A DNA stretch of 61,606 nucleotides from Sphingomonadaceae bacterium (GTDB lineage: Bacteria; Pseudomonadota; Alphaproteobacteria; Sphingomonadales; Sphingomonadaceae). The stretch is from assembly GCA_947453945.1 (NCBI GenBank), contig CANGJB010000016.1, positions 1-61,606 of the forward strand, given 5' to 3'. The translations under genes and the position numbers were made by a program. This document shows positions 1 through 9,013 of the stretch, one piece after another. A model generated the notes under the pieces. The model made no database searches. It was not told where the DNA came from and worked only from the letters and a program-made list of their open reading frames with translations. Numbering within the stretch: position 1 is the stretch's first letter; every line of letters begins with the position of its first letter.

Positions 1-2168
1 CCCTGCTCGAAGCCATCGTGCTCGTCGCGCTCGTCGTGCTCGTGTTTTTGCAGAGCTGGCGCGCCTCGATCATCCCGATCATCGCAATTCCGGTCTCGCT
101 GATCGGCAGCTTTGCGGCGATGGCCGCGTTCGGCTTTTCGCTCAACAACCTCTCGCTCTTCGGCCTCGTGCTCGCCATCGGCATCGTCGTCGATGATGCC
201 ATCGTGGTGGTGGAGAACATCGAGCGCCTGATGCACGAGGAGGGCCTCTCCCCCCGCGCCGCCGCGCACAAAACGATGGACGAGGTGTCCGGCGCGCTGA
301 TCGCCATTGCCCTGGTCCTGTGCGGCGTCTTCATTCCCACCGCCTTCATCCCCGGCATTTCGGGCGCATTCTACAAGCAGTTCGCGCTCACCATCGTCAG
401 CGCCACTGCGATTTCGGCCTTCGTCTCGCTCACGCTGTCGCCGGCGCTGGCCGCGCTGATTCTGAAGCCGCGCGGGGCTGAAGAACCTGCAGTCCAGCCC
501 GGCTGGCGCGGGCTTCCGGTGCGTTTCGCCCGCGGCTTCAACCAGCGGTTCGAGGCCTTGTCGCAGCGCTACGGGCGGCTCACCGCGCGGCTGGTGCGCT
601 CGCTCGGGCTGATCGCCATCGCCTATGTCCTGCTGCTGGGCATTGCCGGCTGGCGCTTCTGGGCCACGCCGACCGGGTTCATCCCCGCGCAGGATCAGAG
701 CTATCTCATCGGCGTCGTCCAGCTTCCGCCGGGCAGCTCGCTCCAGCGCACGGACGAAATCGTGCAGGCCGCCGCAAAGATGGCGCGCGAAAATCCGAAC
801 GTGAAGACCACCATCGCCTTTGCCGGGTTCGATGGCGCCACGTTCACCACCGCGCCCAATGCCGGCGCGATCTTCATCACGCTCAAGAATTTCGGCGAGC
901 GCAACGTGACGGCTGACGAGATCGCGAACCAGCTGCGCAAGTCCTACGGCGCCATCACCGCCGGCAATGTGCTGGTCGTGCCGCCCCCGCCGGTGCGCGG
1001 CATCGGCACCGGCGGCGGGTTCAAGATGATGATCCAGGACCGCAGCGGCGCCGGCTACCCCGCGCTGGAGGCGGCGGCGTTCAAGATGATGATGGCTGCC
1101 AATCAGGAACCCGGGCTCAATTCGGTCTTCACCACCTTCAACACCAAGACCCCGCGCCTCAAGGCCGAAGTGGACCGCGAGCGCGCGGAGCAGATCGGCG
1201 TGCCGGTAGAGCGCGTCTTCTCCACACTCGGCACCTATCTTGGCAGCACATACGTCAACGATTTCAACTTCCTCGGCCGCACTTTCCGCGTGACGGCACA
1301 GGCGGATGCGCCCTACCGCGATGATGTCGGCGATATCCTGCGGCTCAAGACGCGCTCGGCCTCGGGAACCATGGTGCCGCTCGCTGCGGTAATGACGCTC
1401 AAGAACGATAGCGGCCCCTACCGCGTCGTGCGGTTCAATCTCTACCCATCGGCAGAGCTTCAGGGCGATACCAAGCGCGGGTTCTCCTCGGGCCAGTCGC
1501 TCATCACGATGGGCCGGCTCGCCAAGGCCAATCTCCCCGCCGGGTTCACCTATGAATGGACCGAACTTGCCTACCAGCAGAACCAGGCCGGAAACACCGG
1601 CAGCCTTGTTTTCGGCCTCGCGGTGGTCTTCGTGTTCCTCCTGCTCGCCGCTCAGTATGAAAGCCTCGTCCTGCCGCTGGCGGTGATCCTGATCGTGCCG
1701 ATGTGCCTGCTCGCCGCGATTGTCGGCGTGGGCCTCATGGGGCGCGACAACAACATCCTCACCCAGATCGGCCTTGTCGTGCTGATCGGCCTTGCCGCCA
1801 AGAACGCGATCCTCATCGTCGAATTCGCCCGGCAGGGAGAGGATGAGGGGCTGGAAGCGCGCGCCGCAGCCGAACGCGCCGCACATCAGCGCCTGCGCCC
1901 GATCCTGATGACTTCGATCGCCTTCATCCTCGGCACGCTCCCGCTCGTCATCGCCACCGGCCCGGGTGCGGAAATGCGCCAGGCGCTGGGCATCGCGGTG
2001 TTCTTCGGGATGATCGGCGTCACGCTGTTCGGCCTGATGTTCACGCCTTCGTTCTACATCATCAGCCGCAACTTCGGGGCGCGCGTGGACCGCTGGCTGC
2101 GCCGCCCCCCCGCCGCTTCTCCTGCACCTGCACCTGCGCACGAGCCGGACCCGGAGCACGAGGCATGA
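1..2168 (+). CDS. RND multidrug efflux permease (AcrB/MexB-like, HAE1), 5' end missing
   Basis: Inner-membrane, proton-driven drug exporter of a tripartite pump; the reading frame is open from base 3 at the window edge. About 722 residues are present against roughly 1040-1070 for the family, so the N-terminal third lies upstream. Visible motifs are GIVVDDAIVVVEN (the TM4 acidic pair equivalent to AcrB D407/D408) and GLAAKNAILIVEFA (the TM10 lysine equivalent to K940), so the proton relay is intact. Periplasmic porter and docking segments and the C-terminal membrane bundle follow the normal order, and the tail is Pro/Ala-rich. The stop overlaps the next gene as ATGA, so it is translationally coupled to its outer-membrane partner. 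The adaptor (AcrA-like) should lie just upstream. Family assignment is secure; the substrate cannot be told. Confidence 0.95.
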   Translation, partial: LLEAIVLVALVVLVFLQSWRASIIPIIAIPVSLIGSFAAMAAFGFSLNNLSLFGLVLAIGIVVDDAIVVVENIERLMHEEGLSPRAAAHKTMDEVSGALIAIALVLCGVFIPTAFIPGISGAFYKQFALTIVSATAISAFVSLTLSPALAALILKPRGAEEPAVQPGWRGLPVRFARGFNQRFEALSQRYGRLTARLVRSLGLIAIAYVLLLGIAGWRFWATPTGFIPAQDQSYLIGVVQLPPGSSLQRTDEIVQAAAKMARENPNVKTTIAFAGFDGATFTTAPNAGAIFITLKNFGERNVTADEIANQLRKSYGAITAGNVLVVPPPPVRGIGTGGGFKMMIQDRSGAGYPALEAAAFKMMMAANQEPGLNSVFTTFNTKTPRLKAEVDRERAEQIGVPVERVFSTLGTYLGSTYVNDFNFLGRTFRVTAQADAPYRDDVGDILRLKTRSASGTMVPLAAVMTLKNDSGPYRVVRFNLYPSAELQGDTKRGFSSGQSLITMGRLAKANLPAGFTYEWTELAYQQNQAGNTGSLVFGLAVVFVFLLLAAQYESLVLPLAVILIVPMCLLAAIVGVGLMGRDNNILTQIGLVVLIGLAAKNAILIVEFARQGEDEGLEARAAAERAAHQRLRPILMTSIAFILGTLPLVIATGPGAEMRQALGIAVFFGMIGVTLFGLMFTPSFYIISRNFGARVDRWLRRPPAASPAPAPAHEPDPEHEA

Positions 2169-3571
2169 GACGCTTCATCGCGCTCATCCCCGCGCTGCTG
2201 TTGGGCGCCTGTGCCGCAGGGCCAAACTACCAGCGCCCCGCCGCGCTCCCGCCCGAACAGATCCGCCTTACCGAAGCGCTCGAAAACGGCGCGGTCACGC
2301 CCTCGCCGCTGCCCGATCAATGGTGGCGGCTGTTCAAGGACGCCGAGCTGGACCGGCTGGTTGCCCAGGCGCTGGCCAAGAACACCGATCTGCGCGCTGC
2401 CGCCGCCAATCTCCAGCGTGCCCGCGCGATCCTTTCGGAAGCAGGGGCTGCACGCCTCCCCACCACCGGCACATCCGCGCAGTTCAGCCACAGCCGCCAA
2501 GTGATCCCGGCGTTCGGGCGCACAGTAACCAACGATTTCTTTTCGCTCGGCTTCGATGCTTCCTATGAGGCCGATCTGTTCGGCGGGGTCAGCCGCAGCA
2601 TCGAAGCCGCGCGCGCCGACGCCGCTTCGGCGCAGGCCGCGGTCGATGCCGCGCGGGTCGCGGTCGCGGCCGAAACCGCCCGCGCCTATGCTTCGGCCTG
2701 CGCTTTTGGTGAGCAGGCCGATGTCGCGCGAGAGACGGAAGGCCTGCAGGCCCGCACCCTCGATCTCACCCAGCGCCGCCTTGGCGCCGGGCGCGGCACG
2801 CGCAGCGAAGTGGATCAGGCCACGGTCCTTGTCGAGCAGGCCCGCGCGACTGTCCCCGTGTTCGAGGCAGAGCGCCGCGCCGCGCTCTATGCCCTCGCCG
2901 TCCTCACCGGCGATCCGCCCGCCGCGATCCTCGATGCGCCCGCCGCCAAGTGCCGCGCCGTGCCCATGGCAAGCGAACCGCTCCCCGTCGGCGATGGCCA
3001 GGCACTCCTCGCCCGCCGGCCCGATGTGCGGCAGGCCGAGCGTGCGCTTGCCGCAGACACCGCGCGCATCGGTGTCGCCACCGCCGCGCTCTATCCCTCG
3101 ATTACGCTGCTCGGCGGCGTCTCACTGGGCGCCACGAAGTTCAGCAACCTCGGCAATGCGGGCTCGCTCGGTTATTCGCTCGGTCCGCTGATCAGCTGGA
3201 ACATCCCGCTGAACGGCGCCGCCCGCGCGCGGGTCGAACAAAGCAAGGCGGTTGCCGAAGGTTCGCTCGCCCGCTTCGATGCGGCCGTCCTCACCGCGCT
3301 CAAGGAAGCCGAACAGGCCCTCGCCCGCGCCGGCGGCGCCACCACGCGCGAAGACGCGCTGCGCCGCGCGATGGTCGCCAGCAGCGATGCCGCCCGCCTC
3401 TCGCGCATCCGGTTCGACTATGGGGCAGACAGTTTCCTGCAATTGCTCGACGCCGAACGCCAGCGCGCGGCCACACGTGCCGCGCTCGCCCAGGCAGAAG
3501 CCGATCGTGCCGACGCTCAGATCAGCGTGTTCAAAGCGCTCGGCGGCGGCTGGGAAGTGCCCCAACCCTGA
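2165..3571 (+). CDS. NodT-family RND efflux outer-membrane lipoprotein
   Basis: TolC-like outer-membrane channel that completes the RND pump. The 468-aa protein starts with a lipoprotein signal peptide with lipobox LLGAC (Cys about residue 16), followed by AAGPNYQRP, the usual start of the mature NodT/OprM family. Two OEP repeats follow, rich in Ala coiled-coil helices, with LLARRPDVRQAERALAADTA in the second, a strong family signature. The start is fixed by the 4-bp ATGA overlap with the permease. Convergent with the LysR-type gene; the intervening repeats probably end transcription. Confidence 0.95.
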   Translation: MRRFIALIPALLLGACAAGPNYQRPAALPPEQIRLTEALENGAVTPSPLPDQWWRLFKDAELDRLVAQALAKNTDLRAAAANLQRARAILSEAGAARLPTTGTSAQFSHSRQVIPAFGRTVTNDFFSLGFDASYEADLFGGVSRSIEAARADAASAQAAVDAARVAVAAETARAYASACAFGEQADVARETEGLQARTLDLTQRRLGAGRGTRSEVDQATVLVEQARATVPVFEAERRAALYALAVLTGDPPAAILDAPAAKCRAVPMASEPLPVGDGQALLARRPDVRQAERALAADTARIGVATAALYPSITLLGGVSLGATKFSNLGNAGSLGYSLGPLISWNIPLNGAARARVEQSKAVAEGSLARFDAAVLTALKEAEQALARAGGATTREDALRRAMVASSDAARLSRIRFDYGADSFLQLLDAERQRAATRAALAQAEADRADAQISVFKALGGGWEVPQP

Positions 3572-3616
3572 TCCCCAGCAAGCGCGAGGATGACAAGCGA
3601 CCTGCGACAGTCAGAA

Positions 3617-3710
3617 CTTCGTCATTCCCGCAAAACCTTCGTCGCTCCCGCAAACCCTTCGTCATTCCCGCAAAACCTTCGTCATTCCCGCGAAGGCGGG
3701 AATCCAGAGC
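3617..3710. repeat. REP-like repeat with a 20-bp tandem array
   Basis: Four consecutive 20-bp units begin at 3617, 3637, 3657 and 3677 (consensus CTTCGTCATTCCCGCAAAAC). The last unit runs into the full palindromic form TTCCCGCGAAGGCGGGAA followed by TCCAGAGCGG. The same hairpin recurs at four other convergent gene ends in this window. It lies between the convergent ends of the NodT gene and the LysR gene and probably serves as a bidirectional terminator. Confidence 0.85.
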
Positions 3711-3713
3711 GGT

Positions 3714-4625
3714 TCACTCCAGTTCGCGCTCCAGCATCCGCTGGGCCGAGCGCTGGACATGTTCGGCAATCACACGAAACGCTGCTTCCATGCTCGTGCC
3801 GCGCCGCCATGCCAGCGCCACGGATCGGTGCGCGCGCCAGCCTTCCACATCGACCACCGCGAGCCCTGAGAGCCCGCCCACGTCAGATTGCAGATAGAGC
3901 CGTGGCAGCACGGTGAGGCCAAGGCCCGAGGCCGCCATCATGTGCAGGCTATCAAGGCTAGTGCCTTCGTAGTCCGGGCTCAGCGCCATGCCATAAGTCT
4001 CGGCAATGTCGCGCGTCTCACGGTGGAGGTGGTGCCGCGTATCGAGCGAGAGCAGCACTTGCCCCGCAAGGGCCGCAGGCGCCACCGGCCCGCGCGCCAG
4101 ATCGCTGTCCACCGCCGCCACCAGATCGAGCGGCTCCCGGAAAAGGGGTTCGATCTCCAGGTCGTCACCCCGGATCGGCAGCGGCCCGAGGATGACATCA
4201 AGCTCACCGCGCGAAACCGCGCGCGCCTGCTCGTCCGGAATGCCTTCGCGCACGTAGAGCCTGAGGCCGGGCGCCGCGCGGTGCAAGTCGGCAATAATAG
4301 GCGAAAGGAGGTAAGGCCCCAGTGTCGGCGTGGTGCCCATGCGCAGCGTGCCGGTCAGACCCGTGGCGGCAGAGCGCGCCAGTTCCTCGATCCCGCGCAC
4401 CTCACCTAGAATGCCGCGCGCCTTGGAAACGATGCTCCGCCCGATCGGCGTGAGGATCGCGCCCGTGGTCGAACGATCGAGCAGCCGCACCCCCAATCGT
4501 TCCTCCAGCGCCTTGACCTGCTGGCTCAGCGCCGGCTGCGAGACATGGCTGATGCGCGCGGCTTCGGCAAAGGAGCCGGTATCCGCAAGAGCGACGAGGT
4601 ACTGAAGCTGACGGATCGTTGGCAT
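3714..4625 (-). CDS. LysR-type regulator, OxyR-like but cysteine-free
   Basis: 303-aa LTTR: N-terminal winged HTH (residues about 1-60; RQLQYLVALADTGSFAEAA, SQPALSQQVKALE), then a periplasmic-binding-like effector domain. The effector domain reads like OxyR (TLGPYLLSPIIADLH, TSLDSLHMMAASGLGLTVLP). Where OxyR has its peroxidatic cysteine in GHCLRD this protein has DTRHHLHRE, and no cysteine occurs anywhere in it. A thiol peroxide switch is therefore impossible, and a small-molecule ligand is more likely. It is divergent from the ABC/HlyD/TolC operon 117 bp away, its probable target; it could also act on the RND genes that end at 3571. Start chosen at the family-typical MPTIRQLQYL. Confidence 0.9.
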   Translation of the reverse strand: MPTIRQLQYLVALADTGSFAEAARISHVSQPALSQQVKALEERLGVRLLDRSTTGAILTPIGRSIVSKARGILGEVRGIEELARSAATGLTGTLRMGTTPTLGPYLLSPIIADLHRAAPGLRLYVREGIPDEQARAVSRGELDVILGPLPIRGDDLEIEPLFREPLDLVAAVDSDLARGPVAPAALAGQVLLSLDTRHHLHRETRDIAETYGMALSPDYEGTSLDSLHMMAASGLGLTVLPRLYLQSDVGGLSGLAVVDVEGWRAHRSVALAWRRGTSMEAAFRVIAEHVQRSAQRMLERELE

Positions 4626-4633
4626 GAGGGGTT

Positions 4634-4648
4634 ATAATCACAGCCTAT
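4634..4648. promoter_or_regulatory. Candidate LysR-type box (ATAA-N7-CTAT)
   Basis: A 15-bp interrupted dyad, ATAA-TCACAGC-CTAT, close to the ATAG-N7-CTAT half-site of OxyR and to the general T-N11-A motif. It lies in the 117-bp divergent region, 8 bp from the LysR start and about 95 bp before the ABC start, the usual place for an LTTR recognition site. Pattern match only. Confidence 0.4.
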
Positions 4649-4742
4649 AGCACCCCCGCAAGACTTCTGATTGGCGATGTGCCTTCCATCACGGTAGATA
4701 AGCAACAATCGGTATCGGACTTCAGAGCTCTCAGGGAACTTC

Positions 4743-6440
4743 ATGGCGGGACCAACGCGGGTCGAACTTCGCGATGCGATACGCTGGCTGGCCGAAATCA
4801 TCGGCCCGGATGCTGGCTACCTGCGCCTCGCGGCGGTCTATGGCATAGCTATCGGCCTGCTTTCGCTTGCCACGCCGATTTCGGTGCAGCTGCTCATCAA
4901 CAGCGTGGCCTACACCGCGCTCCCTGCCCAGCTCTGGACGCTGGCAGGCCTGCTCTTCACGCTTCTGTTCGTCGTCGCGATGCTTTCCGCGCTCAGGGTC
5001 TATATCATGACCCTGTTCGAGCGCCGCCTGTTCGCCCGCGTCGTGGCCGAAATCACCATCCGCGCAGTCCATGCGCGCGATCCCTTCTTTGGCGATGCCC
5101 GCCGGGCCGATCTCTTCAACCGCTTCTTCGATCTCACCGTGGTGCAGAAATCGGTGCCCAGCCTCCTCATCGGCGGCTTCACCATCGTGCTGCAATCGGC
5201 GGTCGGCCTTGTCGTCACCAGTTTCTACCACCCTTTCTTCCTCGCCTTCAACGTCGTGCTGCTGCTGGCGATCCTCGTGATCTGGCTGATGTGGTCGCGC
5301 GGTTCGATGACCAGCGCGGTCGCGCTCTCCCACGCCAAGCACGATACCGCGCGCTGGCTCGAAAGCGTCGGCAGCTCCAACGGCTTCTACAAGTCGAGCC
5401 GCCATGTCGGCTTCGCGATGGACCGTTCGGAGGCCGCCACCGCCAACTACATCGCCAAGCACAAGAGCTATTTCCGCTACAGCTTCGCGCAGACGCTGGC
5501 GTTTTTCACGCTCTATGCCACCGCGTCGGCCGCGCTGCTTGCGCTGGGCGGCAATCTCATCCTCGCGGGCGAACTTACCATCGGCCAGCTCGTCGGCGCC
5601 GAACTCATCCTCTCCAGCGTGTTCTACGGTGTCGGCCAGCTCGGCTGGTATCTCGATACGTTCTACGATCTCGTCGCCAGCTGCGAGGAACTCTCGCTGC
5701 TCTACGGCATCACGCAGGAAAAGCTGCCGATCCCCAGCACCCAGGGCCCGCGTGACGGCGCGATTGCCTTGCGCGATGTCCGCCTTGGCGAAACGCGGCT
5801 CAATTTCTCGCTCACCGCTGGCGAACGCCTTGTCACCGTCCCCGAACCGGGAGTGGACCGCACGCTCTCGATGCTGCTGAAGCGCCACGTCGCGCCCGAA
5901 CACGGCCTCGTCACCATCGGCGGCTCAGACCTCGGCGGGCTCAACATGTATCTGCTGCGCTCGGACATCATCGTGCTCGATCGCCCTACCATCGTCGAAG
6001 TCACGATCCGCGAATACCTCAATCTCGCGGTGTCCGATGCCACGGCTGCCAGCATTCTTGATGCAGTAGAGGCGGTGGGCCTTGGCGAGCGTATCGCCAT
6101 GCTGCCCGATGGCCTCGATACCCCGCTTGCCTCCTCGGGCTGGCCGCTCACCGTGGGCGAGGTGATGGAGCTCAAGCTCGCCAACGCGCTGCTCGCCTGC
6201 CCCAAGGTGCTCGTGCTGGCCCCGGTGTTCGATGTCATGCCGCCCGCGCGTCTTGCCGGCGTGCTCGAACGGCTGAAGGCGGCGGGCACCACGGTTCTGC
6301 TGTGCACCTCGCGCCCCGGCGCAATCGCGCTCGATGGCTGGCTCTGGCTCGGCCGCGCCGAACAGCGCCGTTTCGCCTCGGCCGCAGACCTTGCGGCCTT
6401 CGTCCAGGATCGGGAGGCGGCTCGTGCCCTATCGTCTTGA
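4743..6440 (+). CDS. ABC exporter-like protein with degenerate nucleotide-binding domain
   Basis: 565 aa: an N-terminal type-I exporter membrane domain (about residues 20-310, six hydrophobic segments) fused to an ABC-type domain (about 335-565). The fold of the second domain can be followed (GERLVTV, TIREYLNLAV, LPDGLDTPLASSG, LKLANALLACPKVLVL), but every catalytic motif is lost. The Walker A position reads PEPGVDRTL, the Q-loop Gln is Asp, the signature LSGGQ is LTVGE, Walker B/Glu (LLDEPT) is LAPVFD, and the switch His is Ser (CTSRPG). It should not hydrolyse ATP in the usual way. It overlaps the HlyD gene by 17 bp, so it is kept in an intact operon. SD AGGGA precedes the ATG. There is no frameshift or stop, so it is not an ordinary pseudogene. 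Confidence 0.85.
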   Translation: MAGPTRVELRDAIRWLAEIIGPDAGYLRLAAVYGIAIGLLSLATPISVQLLINSVAYTALPAQLWTLAGLLFTLLFVVAMLSALRVYIMTLFERRLFARVVAEITIRAVHARDPFFGDARRADLFNRFFDLTVVQKSVPSLLIGGFTIVLQSAVGLVVTSFYHPFFLAFNVVLLLAILVIWLMWSRGSMTSAVALSHAKHDTARWLESVGSSNGFYKSSRHVGFAMDRSEAATANYIAKHKSYFRYSFAQTLAFFTLYATASAALLALGGNLILAGELTIGQLVGAELILSSVFYGVGQLGWYLDTFYDLVASCEELSLLYGITQEKLPIPSTQGPRDGAIALRDVRLGETRLNFSLTAGERLVTVPEPGVDRTLSMLLKRHVAPEHGLVTIGGSDLGGLNMYLLRSDIIVLDRPTIVEVTIREYLNLAVSDATAASILDAVEAVGLGERIAMLPDGLDTPLASSGWPLTVGEVMELKLANALLACPKVLVLAPVFDVMPPARLAGVLERLKAAGTTVLLCTSRPGAIALDGWLWLGRAEQRRFASAADLAAFVQDREAARALSS

Positions 6441-7518
6441 ACATCTTGAGCATTTCCCCACGCTCGCCAAAATGCGCGCGCCGCGCGTCGCGGTGATCAC
6501 CGCATGGATGGTGGCGCTTGCGATCATCGCCGCCGTGCTCGTCATGGCGTTCGTGCCGTGGGTGCAGACCGCGACCGGCGATGGCCAGGTCGTCGCGCTC
6601 AATCCGGATGACCGCGCCGCCGATGTCTCAGCGCTGGTCGGCGGGCGCATCGCCGAATGGTACGTCAGCGACGGCCAGCAAGTCATCGCTGGTCAGCCCA
6701 TTGCCCGCGTGATCGATCTCGATCCAGATTACCTCGCTCGCCTCGGCGCCGAACGCGCACAGATCGAAGCGGAAATTGCATCGGTCACCCAGTCGCGCGC
6801 CACTGCGATGCTCGATGTGAACCGCGCGCAGTCGCTCTGGCGCGAGGGCCTTATCGCCCGCCGCGATGTCGAGCTTGCACAGATCAAGGTGGCCGAAGGC
6901 GGCGCAAAGCTCGCCGAATCGCGCGCCAAGCTCCAGCGCATCGATGTGCAGGTCGCGCGCCAATCCAGCCAGGTGGTCCGCGCACCGCGCGCCGGCCGGA
7001 TCCAGACGGTGAACGCCGGGCTCAGCGGCGGCGTCGTCTCGCCCGGCTCGGTGCTGGCCACCGTTGCGCCCGAAACGGCGGAGCGCGCTGTCGCGCTCTA
7101 TGTCGATGGCCGCGATATCGCGCTGGTGCGCCCCGGCCAGCGTGTCCGGCTCGAATTCGAAGGCTGGCCTGCAATCCAGTTCAGCGGCTGGCCATCGGTT
7201 GCGCAAGGCATCTTCGATGGCCACGTCCGCGCGCTCGATCCCACGTCCGGCCCCAGTGGACTGTTTCGCGTGCTGGTAGATCCCGCACCCGGGCAGAAGC
7301 CGTGGCCGGACCTGCGCTTCACCAAGCTCGGCGCCAAAGTGCGCGGCTGGATCCAGATGGAAACCGTGCCCGTCGGCTATGAACTGTGGCGCCAGCTCAA
7401 CGATTTCCCGCTCGAATTCAGCAAGGATATCAAGGCTTCGATGAGCGGAAAGGACGCAGGCGGCGGCGCGTCGAAGGACGATGATGCCACCGTGCGCAAG
7501 GCCGGCAAGCCCAAGTGA
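6424..7518 (+). CDS. HlyD-family periplasmic adaptor (membrane fusion protein)
   Basis: Links the inner-membrane ABC-like protein to the outer-membrane channel. 364 aa from a GTG with an excellent SD (GGGAGG, 7-nt spacing); longer ATG starts would run deep into the ABC gene. A single N-terminal anchor is seen at about residues 20-48, then a lipoyl/barrel-sandwich half (VGGRIAEWYVSDGQQVIAGQPIA), a coiled coil (about 100-180, rich in Ala/Glu/Arg) and the returning half (VVRAPRAGRIQTVNAGLSGGVVSPGSVLATV). The start lies inside the end of the ABC gene, indicating translational coupling. Confidence 0.9.
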   Translation: MPYRLEHLEHFPTLAKMRAPRVAVITAWMVALAIIAAVLVMAFVPWVQTATGDGQVVALNPDDRAADVSALVGGRIAEWYVSDGQQVIAGQPIARVIDLDPDYLARLGAERAQIEAEIASVTQSRATAMLDVNRAQSLWREGLIARRDVELAQIKVAEGGAKLAESRAKLQRIDVQVARQSSQVVRAPRAGRIQTVNAGLSGGVVSPGSVLATVAPETAERAVALYVDGRDIALVRPGQRVRLEFEGWPAIQFSGWPSVAQGIFDGHVRALDPTSGPSGLFRVLVDPAPGQKPWPDLRFTKLGAKVRGWIQMETVPVGYELWRQLNDFPLEFSKDIKASMSGKDAGGGASKDDDATVRKAGKPK

Positions 7519-7525
7519 GCAACGC

Positions 7526-8932
7526 GTGATCCGCCGTCTGCTTTTCGCGCTGGCCCTGCTGTGGCCACTTCCCCTGCTCGCGCAGGCGGCAGCCCCCCTC
7601 ACGCTGGGCGAGGTGCTCGCCACATCCGCGCTGCAGGCCCCTCAGATTGTGGAGGCCATGGCCCGCGTCCGCCAGGCAGAAGGCCGCGCGCTCTCCGCCG
7701 AAGGCGCGTTCGACACCGTGTTCGATTTGGACGCGCAAAGCCGCGTCCTCGGTTACTATTCAGGCACTTATCTCGAAGGCAAGGCTACCCGCCCGCTCAC
7801 GCAGAACGGCGGTCAGGTCTATGGCGGCTACCGCGTGAGCAGCGGCACTTTCCCGATCTATGAGGACAAGGCCTATACCGACCGCCTCGGCGAACTGAAG
7901 ATCGGCGGGCTGTTTGCGCTCCTGCGGGACCGCGCGATTGATGAGCGCCGCGGCCGCATCGCCTTGGCCGCGCGCGATATCGATGCCGCCAGGCTCGAAC
8001 GCGAAATGGTCGCCATCGGTGTGCAAGCCCGCGCCGCTGCCGCCTACCAGAACTGGGCCGCAGCTGGCCTGCGCCTCAAGGCGTATCAGGCCCTTCTCGA
8101 TCTCGCCGAGCAGCGCCGAGCGGGCATTGCCCGCCAGGTCCAGCTCGGCGCGCGCCCTGCCATCCTCCTTACCGAGGCCGATACCAACATCGTGCGCCGC
8201 CGCGCGCTCGTCGTCCGATCGGAACAGGAGTTCGGCGCTGCCGCCAACGCGCTCTCGTTCTTCTTCCGTGACGATAATGGCGAGCGCATCGTCCCCGGCC
8301 CCGAGCGCCTGCCTGCCTCCCTGCCCGGCTTTCGCCCCACACGCCCCGGCCAGGCTAACGATCGCCCTGATGTCCAGACCCTCAGCGCCCGCCTCGCCCA
8401 GTCCGAACTCAAGCTCGCGCTCGCCGAAAACGAACTGAAACCCCGGCTCGATGTGCGCGGTGAACTGTCATACGATGTCGGCGCCACGGGCCCCGGCGGC
8501 AAATCGCGCGACGGCGAGGAAGCCATTGTTGGCGTGCGCCTCACTGTCCCGCTTCAGCGCCGCAGCGCCAAGGGCAAGATCGCCGAAGCCCGCGCCGAAA
8601 TCGATGGCCTGCGCACCCGCCAGCAACTCGTGCGCGAACAGATCGCCGTCGAAGTCAAAGGTATTGCCATCGCGGTCGACGGCGCGGCCAAGACCGCCCG
8701 CCTCGCTGCCGACGAAGCCGCGCTCGCGGGCGACCTCGCCGCCGCCGAACGCCGCCGCTTCGATCTGGGCGCGAGCGACTTCTTCCTCCTCAACATGCGC
8801 GAAGAAGCCGCCACCGACGCCCGCGTCCGCCTGCTGGATGCGCAGGCCCGCGCGGCCTTGGCGGGCGTAGACCTCGCCGGCGCAACCGCAGACCGCGCCG
8901 CGCTAGGCCTGCCGGACGGGCCTTTGCCTTAA
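7526..8932 (+). CDS. TolC-family outer-membrane channel
   Basis: Third member of the ABC/HlyD operon. From GTG 7526 the protein is 468 aa with a clean Sec signal (MIRRLLFALALLWPLPLLAQA); the ATG at 7481 would bury the signal 15 residues in, so GTG is preferred. OEP-type sequence: LTLGEVLATSALQAPQIVEA at the mature start, then two repeats of long Ala-rich helices with beta strands (LKIGGLFALL, VGVRLTVPL). The LNMREEAATDARVRLLDAQ segment is typical of the second repeat. The gene begins 7 bp after the HlyD stop. Confidence 0.88.
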   Translation: MIRRLLFALALLWPLPLLAQAAAPLTLGEVLATSALQAPQIVEAMARVRQAEGRALSAEGAFDTVFDLDAQSRVLGYYSGTYLEGKATRPLTQNGGQVYGGYRVSSGTFPIYEDKAYTDRLGELKIGGLFALLRDRAIDERRGRIALAARDIDAARLEREMVAIGVQARAAAAYQNWAAAGLRLKAYQALLDLAEQRRAGIARQVQLGARPAILLTEADTNIVRRRALVVRSEQEFGAAANALSFFFRDDNGERIVPGPERLPASLPGFRPTRPGQANDRPDVQTLSARLAQSELKLALAENELKPRLDVRGELSYDVGATGPGGKSRDGEEAIVGVRLTVPLQRRSAKGKIAEARAEIDGLRTRQQLVREQIAVEVKGIAIAVDGAAKTARLAADEAALAGDLAAAERRRFDLGASDFFLLNMREEAATDARVRLLDAQARAALAGVDLAGATADRAALGLPDGPLP

Positions 8933-9013
8933 GTCTGGCAGCGCTCAGCCCAAGCTCCGCGCCGAACCCACACCTCACCCGACCCTCGTCACTGCCCAAA
9001 CCTCACCCAACCC

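Noticed and set aside
4743..6440. Degenerate ABC gene as a pseudogene
   Set aside because: The frame is intact over 565 codons, with a good SD and coupled downstream partners. Motif loss is substitution, not disruption.
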